A DNA stretch of 64,000 nucleotides from Rhodococcus sp. SGAir0479 (GCF_005484805.1 NZ_CP039432.1:2666001-2730000), one strand, 5' to 3'; positions 16,301 through 26,000 are shown, counted from the first letter of the stretch. Numbers and translations: made by a program. Notes: a model not told the origin generated them from the letters alone.

Positions 16301-17374
16301 TCAGCCGCGCGGGTAGGGCCACGGATTGAAGCGACAGACCTTGCCGTCCATCGGCACGACACCCTCGGGGTCGAGCTTGGCGATGTCGTTGTTCGCGGTA
16401 CCGAAGGTCTGCTGCATCATCACCGGCGCGAGCCCGCCGTCGGTCTCGCACGGCTGGTGGGCCTGGTAGCCGATCGCGTGGCCCACCTCGTGGTTGATCT
16501 GGTACTGGCGGTACGAGCCGATGTCGCCCTGGTACGCGATGGCGCCCCGAACCCATCGAGGCTCGTTCAGCACCACCCGGTCGATGCCGGGGTTGTAGCA
16601 GGAGACCTCGAGCTGGATGTCGTAGCCGCACGCGTCGCGGATGGTCATCTGTGACGTGAGCGAGATGCGGAAGTCGGGCCGGGCGGAATCGCCGGGGCCG
16701 ATCCGGCGGAACGCGAACCGCGGGTCCTTCGTCCAGCCCTTGGGGTTGGCGAGCGTCTGGTCGACCATCCGGCCGAACGACTCGTCGCCGCCGAAGCCCG
16801 CGGTCTCCACGCCGTCCTCCACCTCGACGGTGTAGGTGAACACCCGCTCCGTGCCCTGGCCGACCTGCCCGGTCGAGCCCGCCACGACGTGCCACGTCCC
16901 GGCACCCTTCTCGGTGAAGGGGCCCCCGTCCGGCAGCGCACCGGCCGGGATGGTCTCGGCGTAGTTGCCGTCCGCGACGGGCGGCACGCCGACGATGTCG
17001 GTGCCGTCCGAGTGGCTCAACTCGCCGAACCCGGGATCGCGCGGGCCGTCGGAGGCGGTGTCCCCGCCGCCGCGCACCGCGTCCACGATCACGAACACCG
17101 TCACGATCAGCAGCACCGGGATGGCGTAGGCCCGCCAGCCGTACATCGAGACGAACCGTCCCAGACGGCTCTGCTTGCGCACGTCACGCTCGGGGCGCGG
17201 CACCCGCGGGCGGCCGATGTTCCGGCGCGTGGGATCCCACAGCGCCCGCAGCGGCTCGTGCGGATCGGGCACCCTGCCCGAATCGACCCCACCGGGTCCG
17301 GCGTCGCCCCGTGCGGGGTCGCCGGACGTCTCGGGAACTGTGCCCCCCAGGCGCGGTCCTCCTCGGTCAGTCAC
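16301..17374 (-). CDS. DUF3152 membrane-anchored protein with zinc-protease-like motif
   Basis: The 357-residue protein has a proline-rich, charged cytoplasmic N-terminus, one membrane segment (AYAIPVLLIVTVFVIVDAV, about residues 83-101) and a large extracellular domain of the DUF3152 family (Rv3207c-like). That domain contains INHEVGHAIGYQAHQPC. This is HExxH with a further histidine six residues on, the pattern of zinc metallopeptidases of the metzincin type. Cysteines nearby may form disulfides. A protease role is inferred and not established. The start is GTG at 17374. It sits next to the HAD gene in the conserved moeZ neighbourhood. Confidence 0.85.
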   Translation of the reverse strand: MTDRGGPRLGGTVPETSGDPARGDAGPGGVDSGRVPDPHEPLRALWDPTRRNIGRPRVPRPERDVRKQSRLGRFVSMYGWRAYAIPVLLIVTVFVIVDAVRGGGDTASDGPRDPGFGELSHSDGTDIVGVPPVADGNYAETIPAGALPDGGPFTEKGAGTWHVVAGSTGQVGQGTERVFTYTVEVEDGVETAGFGGDESFGRMVDQTLANPKGWTKDPRFAFRRIGPGDSARPDFRISLTSQMTIRDACGYDIQLEVSCYNPGIDRVVLNEPRWVRGAIAYQGDIGSYRQYQINHEVGHAIGYQAHQPCETDGGLAPVMMQQTFGTANNDIAKLDPEGVVPMDGKVCRFNPWPYPRG

Positions 17375-17561
17375 CCCGCCAGAATCTCACAGTCCTCGTC
17401 CCGGTTCACCCGGCGCGCCCGATTCGGCAGGTGGCCGTCTCGCAGCCGGGTGCTCGCGGCGCGAAGCTGGAATACTCGCGAGGGAGGCGCATCCACTGTC
17501 GGCGCAGGGAACTGCAGTTCGGCGGATCCCCTCGAGAACCGCCCGGGTATCGTGCAGATGA

Positions 17562-18308
<747 letters not shown>

Positions 18309-18324
18309 GCGCCGAAACGAGAAC

Positions 18325-18365
18325 AGGGGCGTGCAGTCCGGGAAAACCCGGGACTGCACGCCCCT
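18325..18365. terminator. Bidirectional terminator between TetR and DUF3107 genes
   Basis: A long hairpin has arms AGGGGCGTGCAGTCCGGG and CCCGGGACTGCACGCCCCT around AAAA, with one bulged G. It sits exactly between two convergent genes (ends at 18308 and 18383), so it can stop transcription from both sides. Confidence 0.9.
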
Positions 18366-18382
18366 CGTCGTTGCTCTCGGTT

Positions 18383-18616
18383 CTAGCTCGTGGGCGCGAA
18401 CCCGACCTTGCGGCTGTCCGACGGCCCGAGTTCCACGTACGTGATCCGGCTCGCCTGGATCAGGAACTTGCGCTCCTTCTCGTCGACGAGGGCGAGAACG
18501 CCGTTCGCCTGTCCGCTGAGCGCGTCCGTCACCAGCGCCTCCACCTCGTCGGCCGACTGCGGGCTGTTGACGACGAGCTCACGCGGGCTGTCAGTTACAC
18601 CGATCTTGACCTCCAC
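18383..18616 (-). CDS. DUF3107 small protein (TB9.4-like)
   Basis: The 77-residue protein matches DUF3107, the family of M. tuberculosis Rv3208A (TB9.4), across its length: VEVKIGVTDSPRELVV at the start and RITYVELGPSDSRKVGF near the end. Function is unknown; it is cytoplasmic and has no membrane segment or cysteine cluster. The GTG at 18616 has GGAGG 6 bases upstream. The TTG two codons earlier has no spacing to that site, so it is rejected. In mycobacteria this gene also faces the TetR gene. Confidence 0.9.
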   Translation of the reverse strand: MEVKIGVTDSPRELVVNSPQSADEVEALVTDALSGQANGVLALVDEKERKFLIQASRITYVELGPSDSRKVGFAPTS

Positions 18617-18731
18617 GGTCAACCTCCGAACTCTCCGAGCGCTTTCAGCTGTCTCGGCCAGATTAGTGCAGCAGCGTGCGGGTCAGCCCGCTCGCACGCT
18701 GTGCTGAGAGCGAACAGCCCGCCGGCCCGTG

Positions 18732-19412
18732 TCACACCAGGCCCAGCACCGCCATCCGCTCGGCGTGCTTGGCCTGCATGTTGTCGAACAGCGCCGCGAC
18801 CCCGTTGAGACTGCCGGTCGCAGTCATGACCAGGTCCGTGAGGACCTCCCGCTGCGCCAGCACGAACTGCGCCTGGGTGATGGCCTCGCCGAGCAACCGT
18901 CGGCCCCACAGCATCAGCCGGTCCTTCTCGGTCTTGCTGGCGCTCACCACCGCGCGGACCTCGTGGACGACGAACTCCGAGTGCCCGACCTCGGCGAGGA
19001 CCTCGCGGACGGTGCCGCCGACCGCCGGGTCGAGCGAGTGCGCGATCTCGCGGTAGAAATCCGCGGCGATACCGTCTCCCACGTACGCCTTGACCAGCGA
19101 TTCCAGCCACGTCGAGGGGTCGGTGGACGCGTGGTAGGCGTCGAGCGCGCGCACGAACGGCTCCATGGCCGAGTAGACCTCGAGGCCCCGCTCGGTGAGC
19201 GCGTTCTGCAGCATCTCGAAGTGCGCCATCTCAGCGGCCGCCATACTGGCGAACGCGACCCGTCCCTGCAGCGTGGGGGCCATCCGTGCGTCCTCGGCCA
19301 GCCGGTAGAACGCCGAGATCTCGCCGTACGCGAGCACCGCGAACAGCTCTGCCACCCCCGGGTGATCGGCGGCGATGGTCGGCACGGACGACGTTGGCGA
19401 ATCGGCTCCCAT
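18732..19412 (-). CDS. Ferritin-like domain protein (Rv3210c-like)
   Basis: The 226-residue protein is an all-helical ferritin-like protein. Paired carboxylate-histidine segments are visible: AYGEISAFYRLAEDA, AAAEMAHFEML, and FYREIAHSL followed by VGHSEFVVHEV. These would supply a di-iron site like that of the MiaE tRNA hydroxylase family. The substrate is unknown. The ATG at 19412 is chosen; a longer reading would merge it with unrelated sequence. It is divergent from the DEAD-box helicase and separated from it by a long leader, the same arrangement as Rv3210c-Rv3211. Confidence 0.83.
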   Translation of the reverse strand: MGADSPTSSVPTIAADHPGVAELFAVLAYGEISAFYRLAEDARMAPTLQGRVAFASMAAAEMAHFEMLQNALTERGLEVYSAMEPFVRALDAYHASTDPSTWLESLVKAYVGDGIAADFYREIAHSLDPAVGGTVREVLAEVGHSEFVVHEVRAVVSASKTEKDRLMLWGRRLLGEAITQAQFVLAQREVLTDLVMTATGSLNGVAALFDNMQAKHAERMAVLGLV

Positions 19413-19823
19413 GGGGGCACAGCCTAATCCGTGCCCGGCCCCGCCCACCTCGCCGGACGCGACACGACGGTGATATTTGCCATTCCCCCGCGCTGTTCGA
19501 TCGTTACGCCCGCTACAATTGCGTCGGGAGACCGTAGTTGCATACACGGTTCGTGATTGCGGAACGGATGCCCCGAACCGGAATTCGAACACGATTCGAG
19601 CCATTCGAACGCGAACCGGACGCGAATCTCCCCAAGATGATGTGCGCGCACCTGATCGACGGCGCCCACCGATGCTCGCCGAGACCGACACGGTCTCCGC
19701 GCTGATGCAATGGCCCGACACGACGGCCCGGTGGTCCCGACGCAAGAGGGCATCGACATCGGCCGAGTCCCGGCCGGGCCCCTTACCTCGTGCGTGCGTG
19801 CCGATACGAGGAAGGCCAGTTCC
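19413..19823 (+). promoter_or_regulatory. Long leader and promoter region of the DEAD-box helicase
   Basis: About 400 bases separate the ferritin-like gene from the conserved start of the helicase. The part from 19471 to 19580 is AT-richer than its surroundings and contains TACAAT at 19514-19519, a good -10 element for rightward transcription, but no convincing -35. An open frame ending at 19827 overlaps the helicase's proposed CTG start in a CTGA junction. Long leaders are usual for cold-induced RNA helicase mRNAs. I see no recognised riboswitch. Confidence 0.45.
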
Positions 19824-21428
19824 CTGAGCAAGATCACGATCGACCACGAAGACAGCAACCACGCCGCGACCGAGACGACGCTCTCGGCCCAGCTGGACAC
19901 CACCCACACCCCGCCCACGTTCGCCGAGCTGGGCGTCCGCGACGAGATCGTCCGGGCCCTCGGTGAGATCGGCATCGAACGCACCTTCGCCATCCAGGAG
20001 CTGACGCTCCCGCTGGCGCTCGCCGGCGACGACCTCATCGGTCAGGCCCGCACCGGCATGGGCAAGACGTTCGGCTTCGGCATTCCGCTCCTGCACCGGG
20101 TCTCCACCGCAGACTCCGGCACCACTCCGCTCGACGGCACTCCCCGCGCCCTCGTCATCGTCCCCACGCGTGAGCTGTGCATCCAGGTGACCCAGGACCT
20201 GGAGAACGCCGCCAAGTACCTGAAGGCCGGGAAGAAGCCGCTGCAGGTGCTCTCGATCTACGGCGGTCGCCCGTACGAGCAGCAGATCGACGTGCTCCGC
20301 AAGGGCGTCGACGTCGTCGTCGGCACCCCGGGCCGTCTGCTCGACCTCGCCAACCAGGGTCACCTGATCCTCGGCAAGGTCGGCGTCCTCGTCCTCGACG
20401 AGGCCGACGAGATGCTCGACCTCGGGTTCCTGCCCGACATCGAGCGCATTCTCGGCATGGTTCCCGACCGTCGCCAGACGATGCTGTTCTCGGCCACCAT
20501 GCCGGGCCCCATCATCACGCTGGCGCGCACCTTCCTGACGCAGCCGACGCACATCCGCGCCGAGGAGCCGGATTCGTCCGCCGTCCACGAGCGGACCACC
20601 CAGCACATCTACCGTGCGCACGCGCTCGACAAGGCCGAGATGGTCGCCCGCGTGCTGCAGGCCGAGGGCCGCGGCGCCACGATGATCTTCACCCGCACCA
20701 AGCGCACCGCGCAGAAGGTCGCCGACGACCTCAACGAGCGCGGCTTCAAGGTCGGTGCCGTGCACGGCGACCTCGGCCAGATCGCCCGCGAGAAGGCGCT
20801 CGCCGGCTTCCGCAGCGGCAAGGTGGACGTGCTGGTGGCCACCGACGTCGCGGCCCGCGGCATCGACATCGACGACGTCACCCACGTCATCAACTACCAG
20901 TGCCCCGAGGACGAGAAGACCTACGTGCACCGCATCGGCCGCACCGGCCGTGCGGGCCGCACCGGCACCGCGATCACCCTGGTCGACTGGGACGACGTTC
21001 CGCGCTGGCAGCTGATCGACAAGGCCCTCGCGCTGGGCGTGCCGGATCCGGTCGAGACCTACTCGAGCTCGCCGCACCTGTACGAGGACCTGGGGATCCC
21101 GGCCGACGCCAAGGGTACGATCCGCAAGCCGCGCGCCGAGCGTCCCGCCGAGGACGGCGCGGCCCCCGCGAAGAACGACGAGAAGTCCGCTCCCAAGCGT
21201 GACCGGGTCCGCCGCCGCACGCGGGGCGGCAAGACCGGAGCGGCCGCCGAGGGCGCCGCGACCGGCACCGGGCAGCAGGCCGCCGCCGACAGCGCACCCA
21301 CGGCCGGACCGGCCACCGACGAGTCGTCGACCGCACCGCGCCGCCGCCGCCGGCGTCGCCGTTCGGGCGCCGCAGCGTCCGGTCAGCCCGAATCCGCGCC
21401 GGTGAGCGTGGCCGCGGCGGCCGAGTAG
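19824..21428 (+). CDS. DEAD-box ATP-dependent RNA helicase (RhlE-like, Rv3211-like)
   Basis: The 534-residue protein carries the full set of motifs: Q motif (FAIQELTLPLAL), ARTGMGKT, PTRELC, DEAD within VLVLDEADEML, SAT, and HRIGRTGR. The C-terminal 120 residues are basic, alanine-rich and disordered (APRRRRRRRRSG), a likely RNA-binding tail. It unwinds RNA in ribosome assembly or mRNA decay. The start is uncertain. No ATG or GTG with a ribosome site precedes the conserved part; the CTG at 19824 has GAGGAAGG 8 bases upstream, while the ATG at 19710 and GTG at 19794 have none. Confidence 0.85.
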   Translation: MSKITIDHEDSNHAATETTLSAQLDTTHTPPTFAELGVRDEIVRALGEIGIERTFAIQELTLPLALAGDDLIGQARTGMGKTFGFGIPLLHRVSTADSGTTPLDGTPRALVIVPTRELCIQVTQDLENAAKYLKAGKKPLQVLSIYGGRPYEQQIDVLRKGVDVVVGTPGRLLDLANQGHLILGKVGVLVLDEADEMLDLGFLPDIERILGMVPDRRQTMLFSATMPGPIITLARTFLTQPTHIRAEEPDSSAVHERTTQHIYRAHALDKAEMVARVLQAEGRGATMIFTRTKRTAQKVADDLNERGFKVGAVHGDLGQIAREKALAGFRSGKVDVLVATDVAARGIDIDDVTHVINYQCPEDEKTYVHRIGRTGRAGRTGTAITLVDWDDVPRWQLIDKALALGVPDPVETYSSSPHLYEDLGIPADAKGTIRKPRAERPAEDGAAPAKNDEKSAPKRDRVRRRTRGGKTGAAAEGAATGTGQQAAADSAPTAGPATDESSTAPRRRRRRRRSGAAASGQPESAPVSVAAAAE

Positions 21429-21458
21429 GCCCGCACCGGTCCGGGTAATCTGCCACTC

Positions 21459-22667
21459 GTGCTGGCACCCGAGCGTCGTACCCGCCTGGACGTCGCGGTC
21501 GCCGCGGCCATCGCGATCGTCGTCGCGGTGGCCGTGGCCGTCGTCTGGTTCCGGAGCGACGCCCGGGGAACCACCTCGATCACCGCGGACGTCCCGGCCG
21601 CCGAGGCCGCCCCGGCCGCGGCGCCGCCGGACTCGCTGTCCCAGATCTGGCGCGCCTCCAGTGCCGCGACGTCGGCGCCCGTGGTCGCCGGCGGCGCCGT
21701 CGTCACCGCCGAGGGCGGTACCGTCACCGGCCGAGACCGCACGACCGGCGCCGAACTCTGGCGCTATCAGCGGAACATGCCGCTGTGCGGCACCATCGGC
21801 GCGTGGGGCACCGCGGTCGCCGCCTACCGCGACCAGCGCGGGTGCAGCCAGGTCACGCAACTCGACGGCGCGTCCGGGGCACGCAAGGCCCAGCGCTCCA
21901 GCGACGCCGACGACGAGGTCACGCTCTCCTCCGACGGCACGTACGTCGTCTCCCGCGGCGCGACCCGGATGGAGTTGTGGCGTTCGGACCTCGTGCGCAC
22001 GCTCGAGTTCGGGCGCGTCGACGCCCCCGTCAACGCGGGCAAGCAGCCCCGTCCCGGATGCGACCTCGACTCGGCCGCGGCCGGCGGCACCCGGGTGTCG
22101 GTGCTGCTGAGCTGCCCCGACGATCCCGGACCTCGCCTCACCGTGCTCGACGCGGCGCCCAAGGACAACCAGGAACCCAAGGAATTCGGGTCGAGTGTCG
22201 TGGGCGCCCGCGGGTCCGGTGCCCGACTCATCGCGGCGTCGGGCGACCGCACCGCCGTGTACCTGCCCGCCGGTCCGGCCGGCGGCCAGCGGATCGCGGT
22301 CTACGACGGCACCGGCACCGAGGTCGCGTCGCATCCGGTCACCGGGCCGGTGACCGCCGACGCCACCGCCGCCCGCAACGGCGGGGTGTTCACGTGGTGG
22401 ACCGGGTCGGAGTTGATCGCGCTCTCGACCAGCGAGTTGGCGCCGCGCTGGACGGCGGCCGCCGGCGCACTCGGCCCCGGCACCATCATGGCGGGTTCAC
22501 TGCTCGTCCCGATGCCCGACGGCATCGCGGTCCTCGACCCCACGAACGGCGCCCCGCAGCGGCGCATCCCCTTCACCCGCGACGACGTCACCGGTCCCGT
22601 CGCGACCGCCGTCGTCGGCGACGTCGTGCTCGAACAGCGCGGTGACGAGGTCGTCGCGCTCCGCTGA
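21459..22667 (+). CDS. Membrane-anchored beta-propeller protein (Rv3212-like)
   Basis: The 402-residue protein has one N-terminal membrane helix (VAVAAAIAIVVAVAVAVVWF, about residues 12-31) and then an extracellular PQQ-like beta-propeller. Its repeated blades can be seen as GGAVVTAEGGTVTGRDRTTG, GDRTAVYLPAG and VVGDVVLEQRGDEVVAL. Paired cysteines suggest disulfides outside the cell. It corresponds to Rv3212, which follows the helicase in M. tuberculosis. No catalytic residues are evident; a binding or scaffold role is likely. The start is GTG at 21459, 30 bp after the helicase, so the two are probably co-transcribed. Confidence 0.82.
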   Translation: MLAPERRTRLDVAVAAAIAIVVAVAVAVVWFRSDARGTTSITADVPAAEAAPAAAPPDSLSQIWRASSAATSAPVVAGGAVVTAEGGTVTGRDRTTGAELWRYQRNMPLCGTIGAWGTAVAAYRDQRGCSQVTQLDGASGARKAQRSSDADDEVTLSSDGTYVVSRGATRMELWRSDLVRTLEFGRVDAPVNAGKQPRPGCDLDSAAAGGTRVSVLLSCPDDPGPRLTVLDAAPKDNQEPKEFGSSVVGARGSGARLIAASGDRTAVYLPAGPAGGQRIAVYDGTGTEVASHPVTGPVTADATAARNGGVFTWWTGSELIALSTSELAPRWTAAAGALGPGTIMAGSLLVPMPDGIAVLDPTNGAPQRRIPFTRDDVTGPVATAVVGDVVLEQRGDEVVALR

Positions 22668-22749
22668 TCCGGCGGTGCCGGTGACCGTCGGCCCGTACGC
22701 TGAGACCGTAGGCTGACCGCAATCGTCTCCGACCGACCGAGGTTGCGTC

Positions 22750-23985
22750 ATGGCACCCAGCGACTCGTCGACTTCGCCGTCCTGGCTCGCGGACTTCTAC
22801 CGCGATCTGCATCGCCACCCCGAACTGTCGTTCGCCGAGACGCGCACCGCGCGGCGGATAGCCGACAGGCTGGTCGAGTGGGGCATCGACACCACGACGG
22901 GCGTCGGCGGTACCGGTGTGGTGGGACTCGTCCGCAACGGCGACGGACCCACCGTGCTCCTGCGCGCCGACATGGATGCGCTCCCGGTCGAAGAGAAGAC
23001 GGGACTGCCCTACGCCAGCACCGCCCGCGGAACCGACCCGGACGGCAACGACGTTGCGGTGGCACACGCGTGCGGTCACGACATGCACGTGACCTGTCTG
23101 CTGGGCGCCCTGCAGGAGCTGACGAGTGACAAGTCCTCGTGGTCGGGCACCGTGCTGGCGGTGTTCCAGCCGGCCGAGGAACTCGGATCCGGATCGCAAG
23201 CGATGGTCGACGACGGGCTGTTCGACCGGTTCGGCACACCCGATGTGGTTCTGGGGCAACATGTTGCCCCGCTCCCGGCCGGAATGCTGGCCGCGCACCC
23301 CGGCCCGGCGTTCGCGGGCGCCGACTCGCTGCAGGTGGTCCTGCACGGCACCGGATCGCACGGGTCGATGCCGGAGCAGTCCGTCGATCCGGTGGTCATG
23401 GCCGCCGCGACGGTGATGCGTCTGCAGACGGTGGTCTCGCGCACCGTCGCGGCCACCGAGACCGTCGTGGTCACCGTGGGCGCACTGCAGGCCGGCACCA
23501 AAGCCAACGTGATTCCCGACCGCGCCGAGCTGAAACTCAACATCCGCACGTACGACGCCGACGTGCGGACCCGCGTGCTCGACACGATCACCCGGATCGT
23601 CGAGGCGGAGGCCCGGGCGTCCGATGCTCCTGCGACACCGGAGATTTCGACGATCGACACGTTCCCGGTCCTGGTCAACGACGCCGATACGGTCGCCCGG
23701 ACCGTCGCGGCGCTGCGCAGCCGGTTCGGCGCGGACAAGGTCGTCGATCCGGGGCCCGGAGCGGCCAGCGAGGACGTCGGCGTGTTCGCCACGGCGTCGG
23801 GCGCACCGATCTGTTACTGGATCCTCGGCGGCGCGGACCCCGAGATCTTCGCGAAGGCGGCCGCGGACGGCACCACACCGGACCTGCCGCCCAATCACTC
23901 GCCGTACTACGCCCCGGTGATCGAGCCCACCGTCACGGTCGGGATCACCGCGCTGGTGACCGCCGCCCGCGAATGGCTGAACTGA
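22750..23985 (+). CDS. M20-family metal-dependent amidohydrolase
   Basis: The 411-residue protein is an M20D amidohydrolase of the AmhX/AbgA/hippurate-hydrolase type. Metal and catalytic motifs are RADMDALPVEE, AHACGHDMHVTCLLG, and QPAEELGSGSQAM. The dimerisation lid contains HGTGSHGSMPEQSVDP, and a final histidine lies in NHSPYYAPVI. It is expected to hydrolyse N-acyl amino acids or similar amides; the substrate is unknown. No signal peptide is present. It ends 12 bp from the convergent parA gene. It is not part of the M. tuberculosis core neighbourhood as I recall it, so may be a lineage insertion. Confidence 0.88.
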   Translation: MAPSDSSTSPSWLADFYRDLHRHPELSFAETRTARRIADRLVEWGIDTTTGVGGTGVVGLVRNGDGPTVLLRADMDALPVEEKTGLPYASTARGTDPDGNDVAVAHACGHDMHVTCLLGALQELTSDKSSWSGTVLAVFQPAEELGSGSQAMVDDGLFDRFGTPDVVLGQHVAPLPAGMLAAHPGPAFAGADSLQVVLHGTGSHGSMPEQSVDPVVMAAATVMRLQTVVSRTVAATETVVVTVGALQAGTKANVIPDRAELKLNIRTYDADVRTRVLDTITRIVEAEARASDAPATPEISTIDTFPVLVNDADTVARTVAALRSRFGADKVVDPGPGAASEDVGVFATASGAPICYWILGGADPEIFAKAAADGTTPDLPPNHSPYYAPVIEPTVTVGITALVTAAREWLN

Positions 23986-23997
23986 GCGCGACCGCAG

Positions 23998-24801
23998 TCA
24001 GGACGTGCCCTCGTACGGCGAAAACGTGGCCAGTTCGGCCTCCCCGGACCAGTACGCCGAAAGATTCTGTGCCAGCATGCGATACGCCTCGCCACCCTTG
24101 TTCTTGCGGCCGGCCAGGACCGTGGCCCCCGAGGCCGACGCCTCGGCGAAGCGCACGGTGCGCGGAATCGGTGGCGCGAGAACCGGAAGGTCGTAGCGGT
24201 CCGAGACGTCCGAGAGCACGTCCCGACTGTGGGTCGTGCGGGCGTCGTACAGCGTGGGCAGCGCCCCCAACAGAACCAGGTCGGGATTGGTGATCTGCTG
24301 CACCTCGGAGACGGTGCGCAGCAGCTGCCCCACCCCGCGGTGCGCCAACGTCTCGCACTGCAGCGGTACCAGCACCTGCTGCGCCGCGGTGAGTCCGTTA
24401 AGCGTGAGCACCCCCAGCGACGGCGGGCAGTCGACGAGGACGACGTCGACGTCGTCGAGGAGCGGCGCGAGGGCCCGCTTCAACGTGAACTCCCGCCCCG
24501 GGCGCATCAGCAGCAGCGCCTCCGACCCGGCCAGGTCGATCGTGGCCGGCAGGAGCGTCACCCCCTCGCTCGTCTCGAGCAGCACGTCCTTCGCCGGCAC
24601 GTCTCCCGTGAGCACGTCGTGCACCGACGCGTCGAGACGATCGGGGTTGTGCCCCAACGAGAACGTCAGACATCCCTGCGGATCGAGGTCGACCACGAGC
24701 ACCCGTCGACCGAGGTCGACGAGGGCGGCCCCCAACGAGGCGACCGTCGTGGTCTTGGCTACCCCACCCTTTTGATTCGCTACAGCCAGTACCGTCGTCA
24801 C
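23998..24801 (-). CDS. Orphan ParA-family ATPase (Rv3213c-like)
   Basis: The 267-residue protein has the deviant Walker A motif KGGVAKTTT near residue 11, Walker A-prime VVDLDPQGCLTF, and Walker B VVLVDCPPSLGVLTLNGL. It belongs to the Soj/ParA/MinD class of dynamic ATPases that position DNA or protein cargo. No parB or centromere-like repeat lies next to it, so it is not the chromosomal ParA. The GTG at 24801 has AAGGA 8 bases upstream; the longer reading is rejected because residue 1 of the family aligns here. It corresponds to Rv3213c. Confidence 0.9.
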   Translation of the reverse strand: MTTVLAVANQKGGVAKTTTVASLGAALVDLGRRVLVVDLDPQGCLTFSLGHNPDRLDASVHDVLTGDVPAKDVLLETSEGVTLLPATIDLAGSEALLLMRPGREFTLKRALAPLLDDVDVVLVDCPPSLGVLTLNGLTAAQQVLVPLQCETLAHRGVGQLLRTVSEVQQITNPDLVLLGALPTLYDARTTHSRDVLSDVSDRYDLPVLAPPIPRTVRFAEASASGATVLAGRKNKGGEAYRMLAQNLSAYWSGEAELATFSPYEGTS

Positions 24802-24867
24802 GGCGTCGATCCTTGCGCACTCGAGGCCCGAACGCGAGGGTTCCGGGTCACCCGGCATGATGAATCC

Positions 24868-25470
24868 ATGACCACACCCGACCGTCGGCTCGTCCTGCTG
24901 AGGCACGGAGAAACGGAGTGGGCCAGGCTCGGTCGGCACACCGGCACGACGGAGGTGCCCCTCACCGAGCGCGGCACCGAGCAGGCCCGCGCGGCCGGGA
25001 CGCTGCTGGCCGACCTGGGACTACGCGACCCGCTGGTCGTCACGAGCCCGCGTCGTCGGGCGCACGTCACGGCGGCACTCGCCGGACTCGTCGGCGATCG
25101 ACGGTGGGACGCCCTCGGCGAGTGGGACTACGGCGAGTACGAGGGACTGACCACACCGCAGATCCGGGAACTGGTTCCGCACTGGACCGTGTGGACGCAC
25201 CCCTGTCCGGGCGGTGAGACCCACGAGATGGTGACCTCCCGCGCCGACATGGTCGTCCACACGTGCGAGGCCGCACTGGCCGACCGGGACGTGGTCCTGG
25301 TGGGGCACGGGCACTTCTCCCGCGCCCTCATCGCCCGCTGGATCGAGCAGCCCGTCTCCGAGGGACGCCGCGTCCTGCTCTCCCCCGCCGCGCACACCGT
25401 GTTGAGCTACGAGCACGGCTTCCGCACCATCGTCACCCACAACGTCACCCCGAAAGCAGGTGTGGAGTGA
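24868..25470 (+). CDS. Histidine phosphatase family protein (Rv3214/Gpm2-like)
   Basis: The 200-residue protein has the phosphoglycerate-mutase-like RHGE motif (VLLRHGETEWARLGRHTG), the acid region EWDYGEYEGLTTPQIREL, and the second histidine in VVLVGHGHFSRALIARW. It is close to M. tuberculosis Rv3214, which acts as an acid phosphatase rather than a mutase. The ATG at 24868 gives a length like that protein. Its stop overlaps the acetyltransferase start by 4 bp, so the two are co-translated. The natural substrate is not known. Confidence 0.92.
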   Translation: MTTPDRRLVLLRHGETEWARLGRHTGTTEVPLTERGTEQARAAGTLLADLGLRDPLVVTSPRRRAHVTAALAGLVGDRRWDALGEWDYGEYEGLTTPQIRELVPHWTVWTHPCPGGETHEMVTSRADMVVHTCEAALADRDVVLVGHGHFSRALIARWIEQPVSEGRRVLLSPAAHTVLSYEHGFRTIVTHNVTPKAGVE

Positions 25471-26000
25471 GCTCCGCCCAGTCCGCCGTCATCCGCCGCG
25501 CCACGCCCGCCGACGTCGAGGCCGTCACCGGTCTCGTCTACGAACTCGCGGAGTACGAGAAGGCGCGCCACGAGTGCACCGTGGTGCCCGCCCAGCTCGA
25601 GGCGGCGCTGTTCGGCCCCGACCCGGCGGTGTTCGCACACGTCGTGGAGGTCGTCACGGATTCGGGTCCGCAGGTGGTGGGGACGGCGATCTGGTTCCGC
25701 AACTTCTCGACCTGGGACGGGGTCCACGGCATCTACCTGGAGGACCTCTACGTCACCCCCGCGCACCGCGGCGCGGGCTACGGCACGGCGCTGCTGGCGA
25801 CGCTCGCCGCCGAATGCGTCGCACACGGCTACACCCGGCTGGCGTGGTCGGTCCTGAACTGGAACACCCCGTCGATCGGGTTCTACGAATCACTCGGTGC
25901 CGACGCGCAGGACGAGTGGACCACCTACCGCCTCAGCGGGGACGCGCTCGCGGCGCTGGCCTCTCAGTCCTCGTCGGACGGGGCGTCCGGCGCGCCGTAG
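25467..26000 (+). CDS. GNAT-family N-acetyltransferase
   Basis: The 177-residue protein carries the GNAT acetyl-CoA site (LEDLYVTPAHRGAGYGTALL), with the Q/RxxGxG/A loop, and a C-terminal FYESLGADAQDEWTTYRLSG. The overall layout is like diamine (spermidine/thialysine) acetyltransferases: AEYEKARHECTV near the start, and a WSVLNWNTPSIGFYESLG block. It probably acetylates a small amine, with the polyamine/thialysine class most likely. The GTG at 25467 overlaps the phosphatase stop in a GTGA junction. Its last 37 bp overlap the convergent membrane protein gene. Confidence 0.9.
   Translation: MSSAQSAVIRRATPADVEAVTGLVYELAEYEKARHECTVVPAQLEAALFGPDPAVFAHVVEVVTDSGPQVVGTAIWFRNFSTWDGVHGIYLEDLYVTPAHRGAGYGTALLATLAAECVAHGYTRLAWSVLNWNTPSIGFYESLGADAQDEWTTYRLSGDALAALASQSSSDGASGAP

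Noticed and set aside
18732-22334. A 1200-residue minus-strand frame
   Set aside because: Only the last 226 residues are a real ferritin-like protein; the rest is antisense to the helicase and beta-propeller genes.
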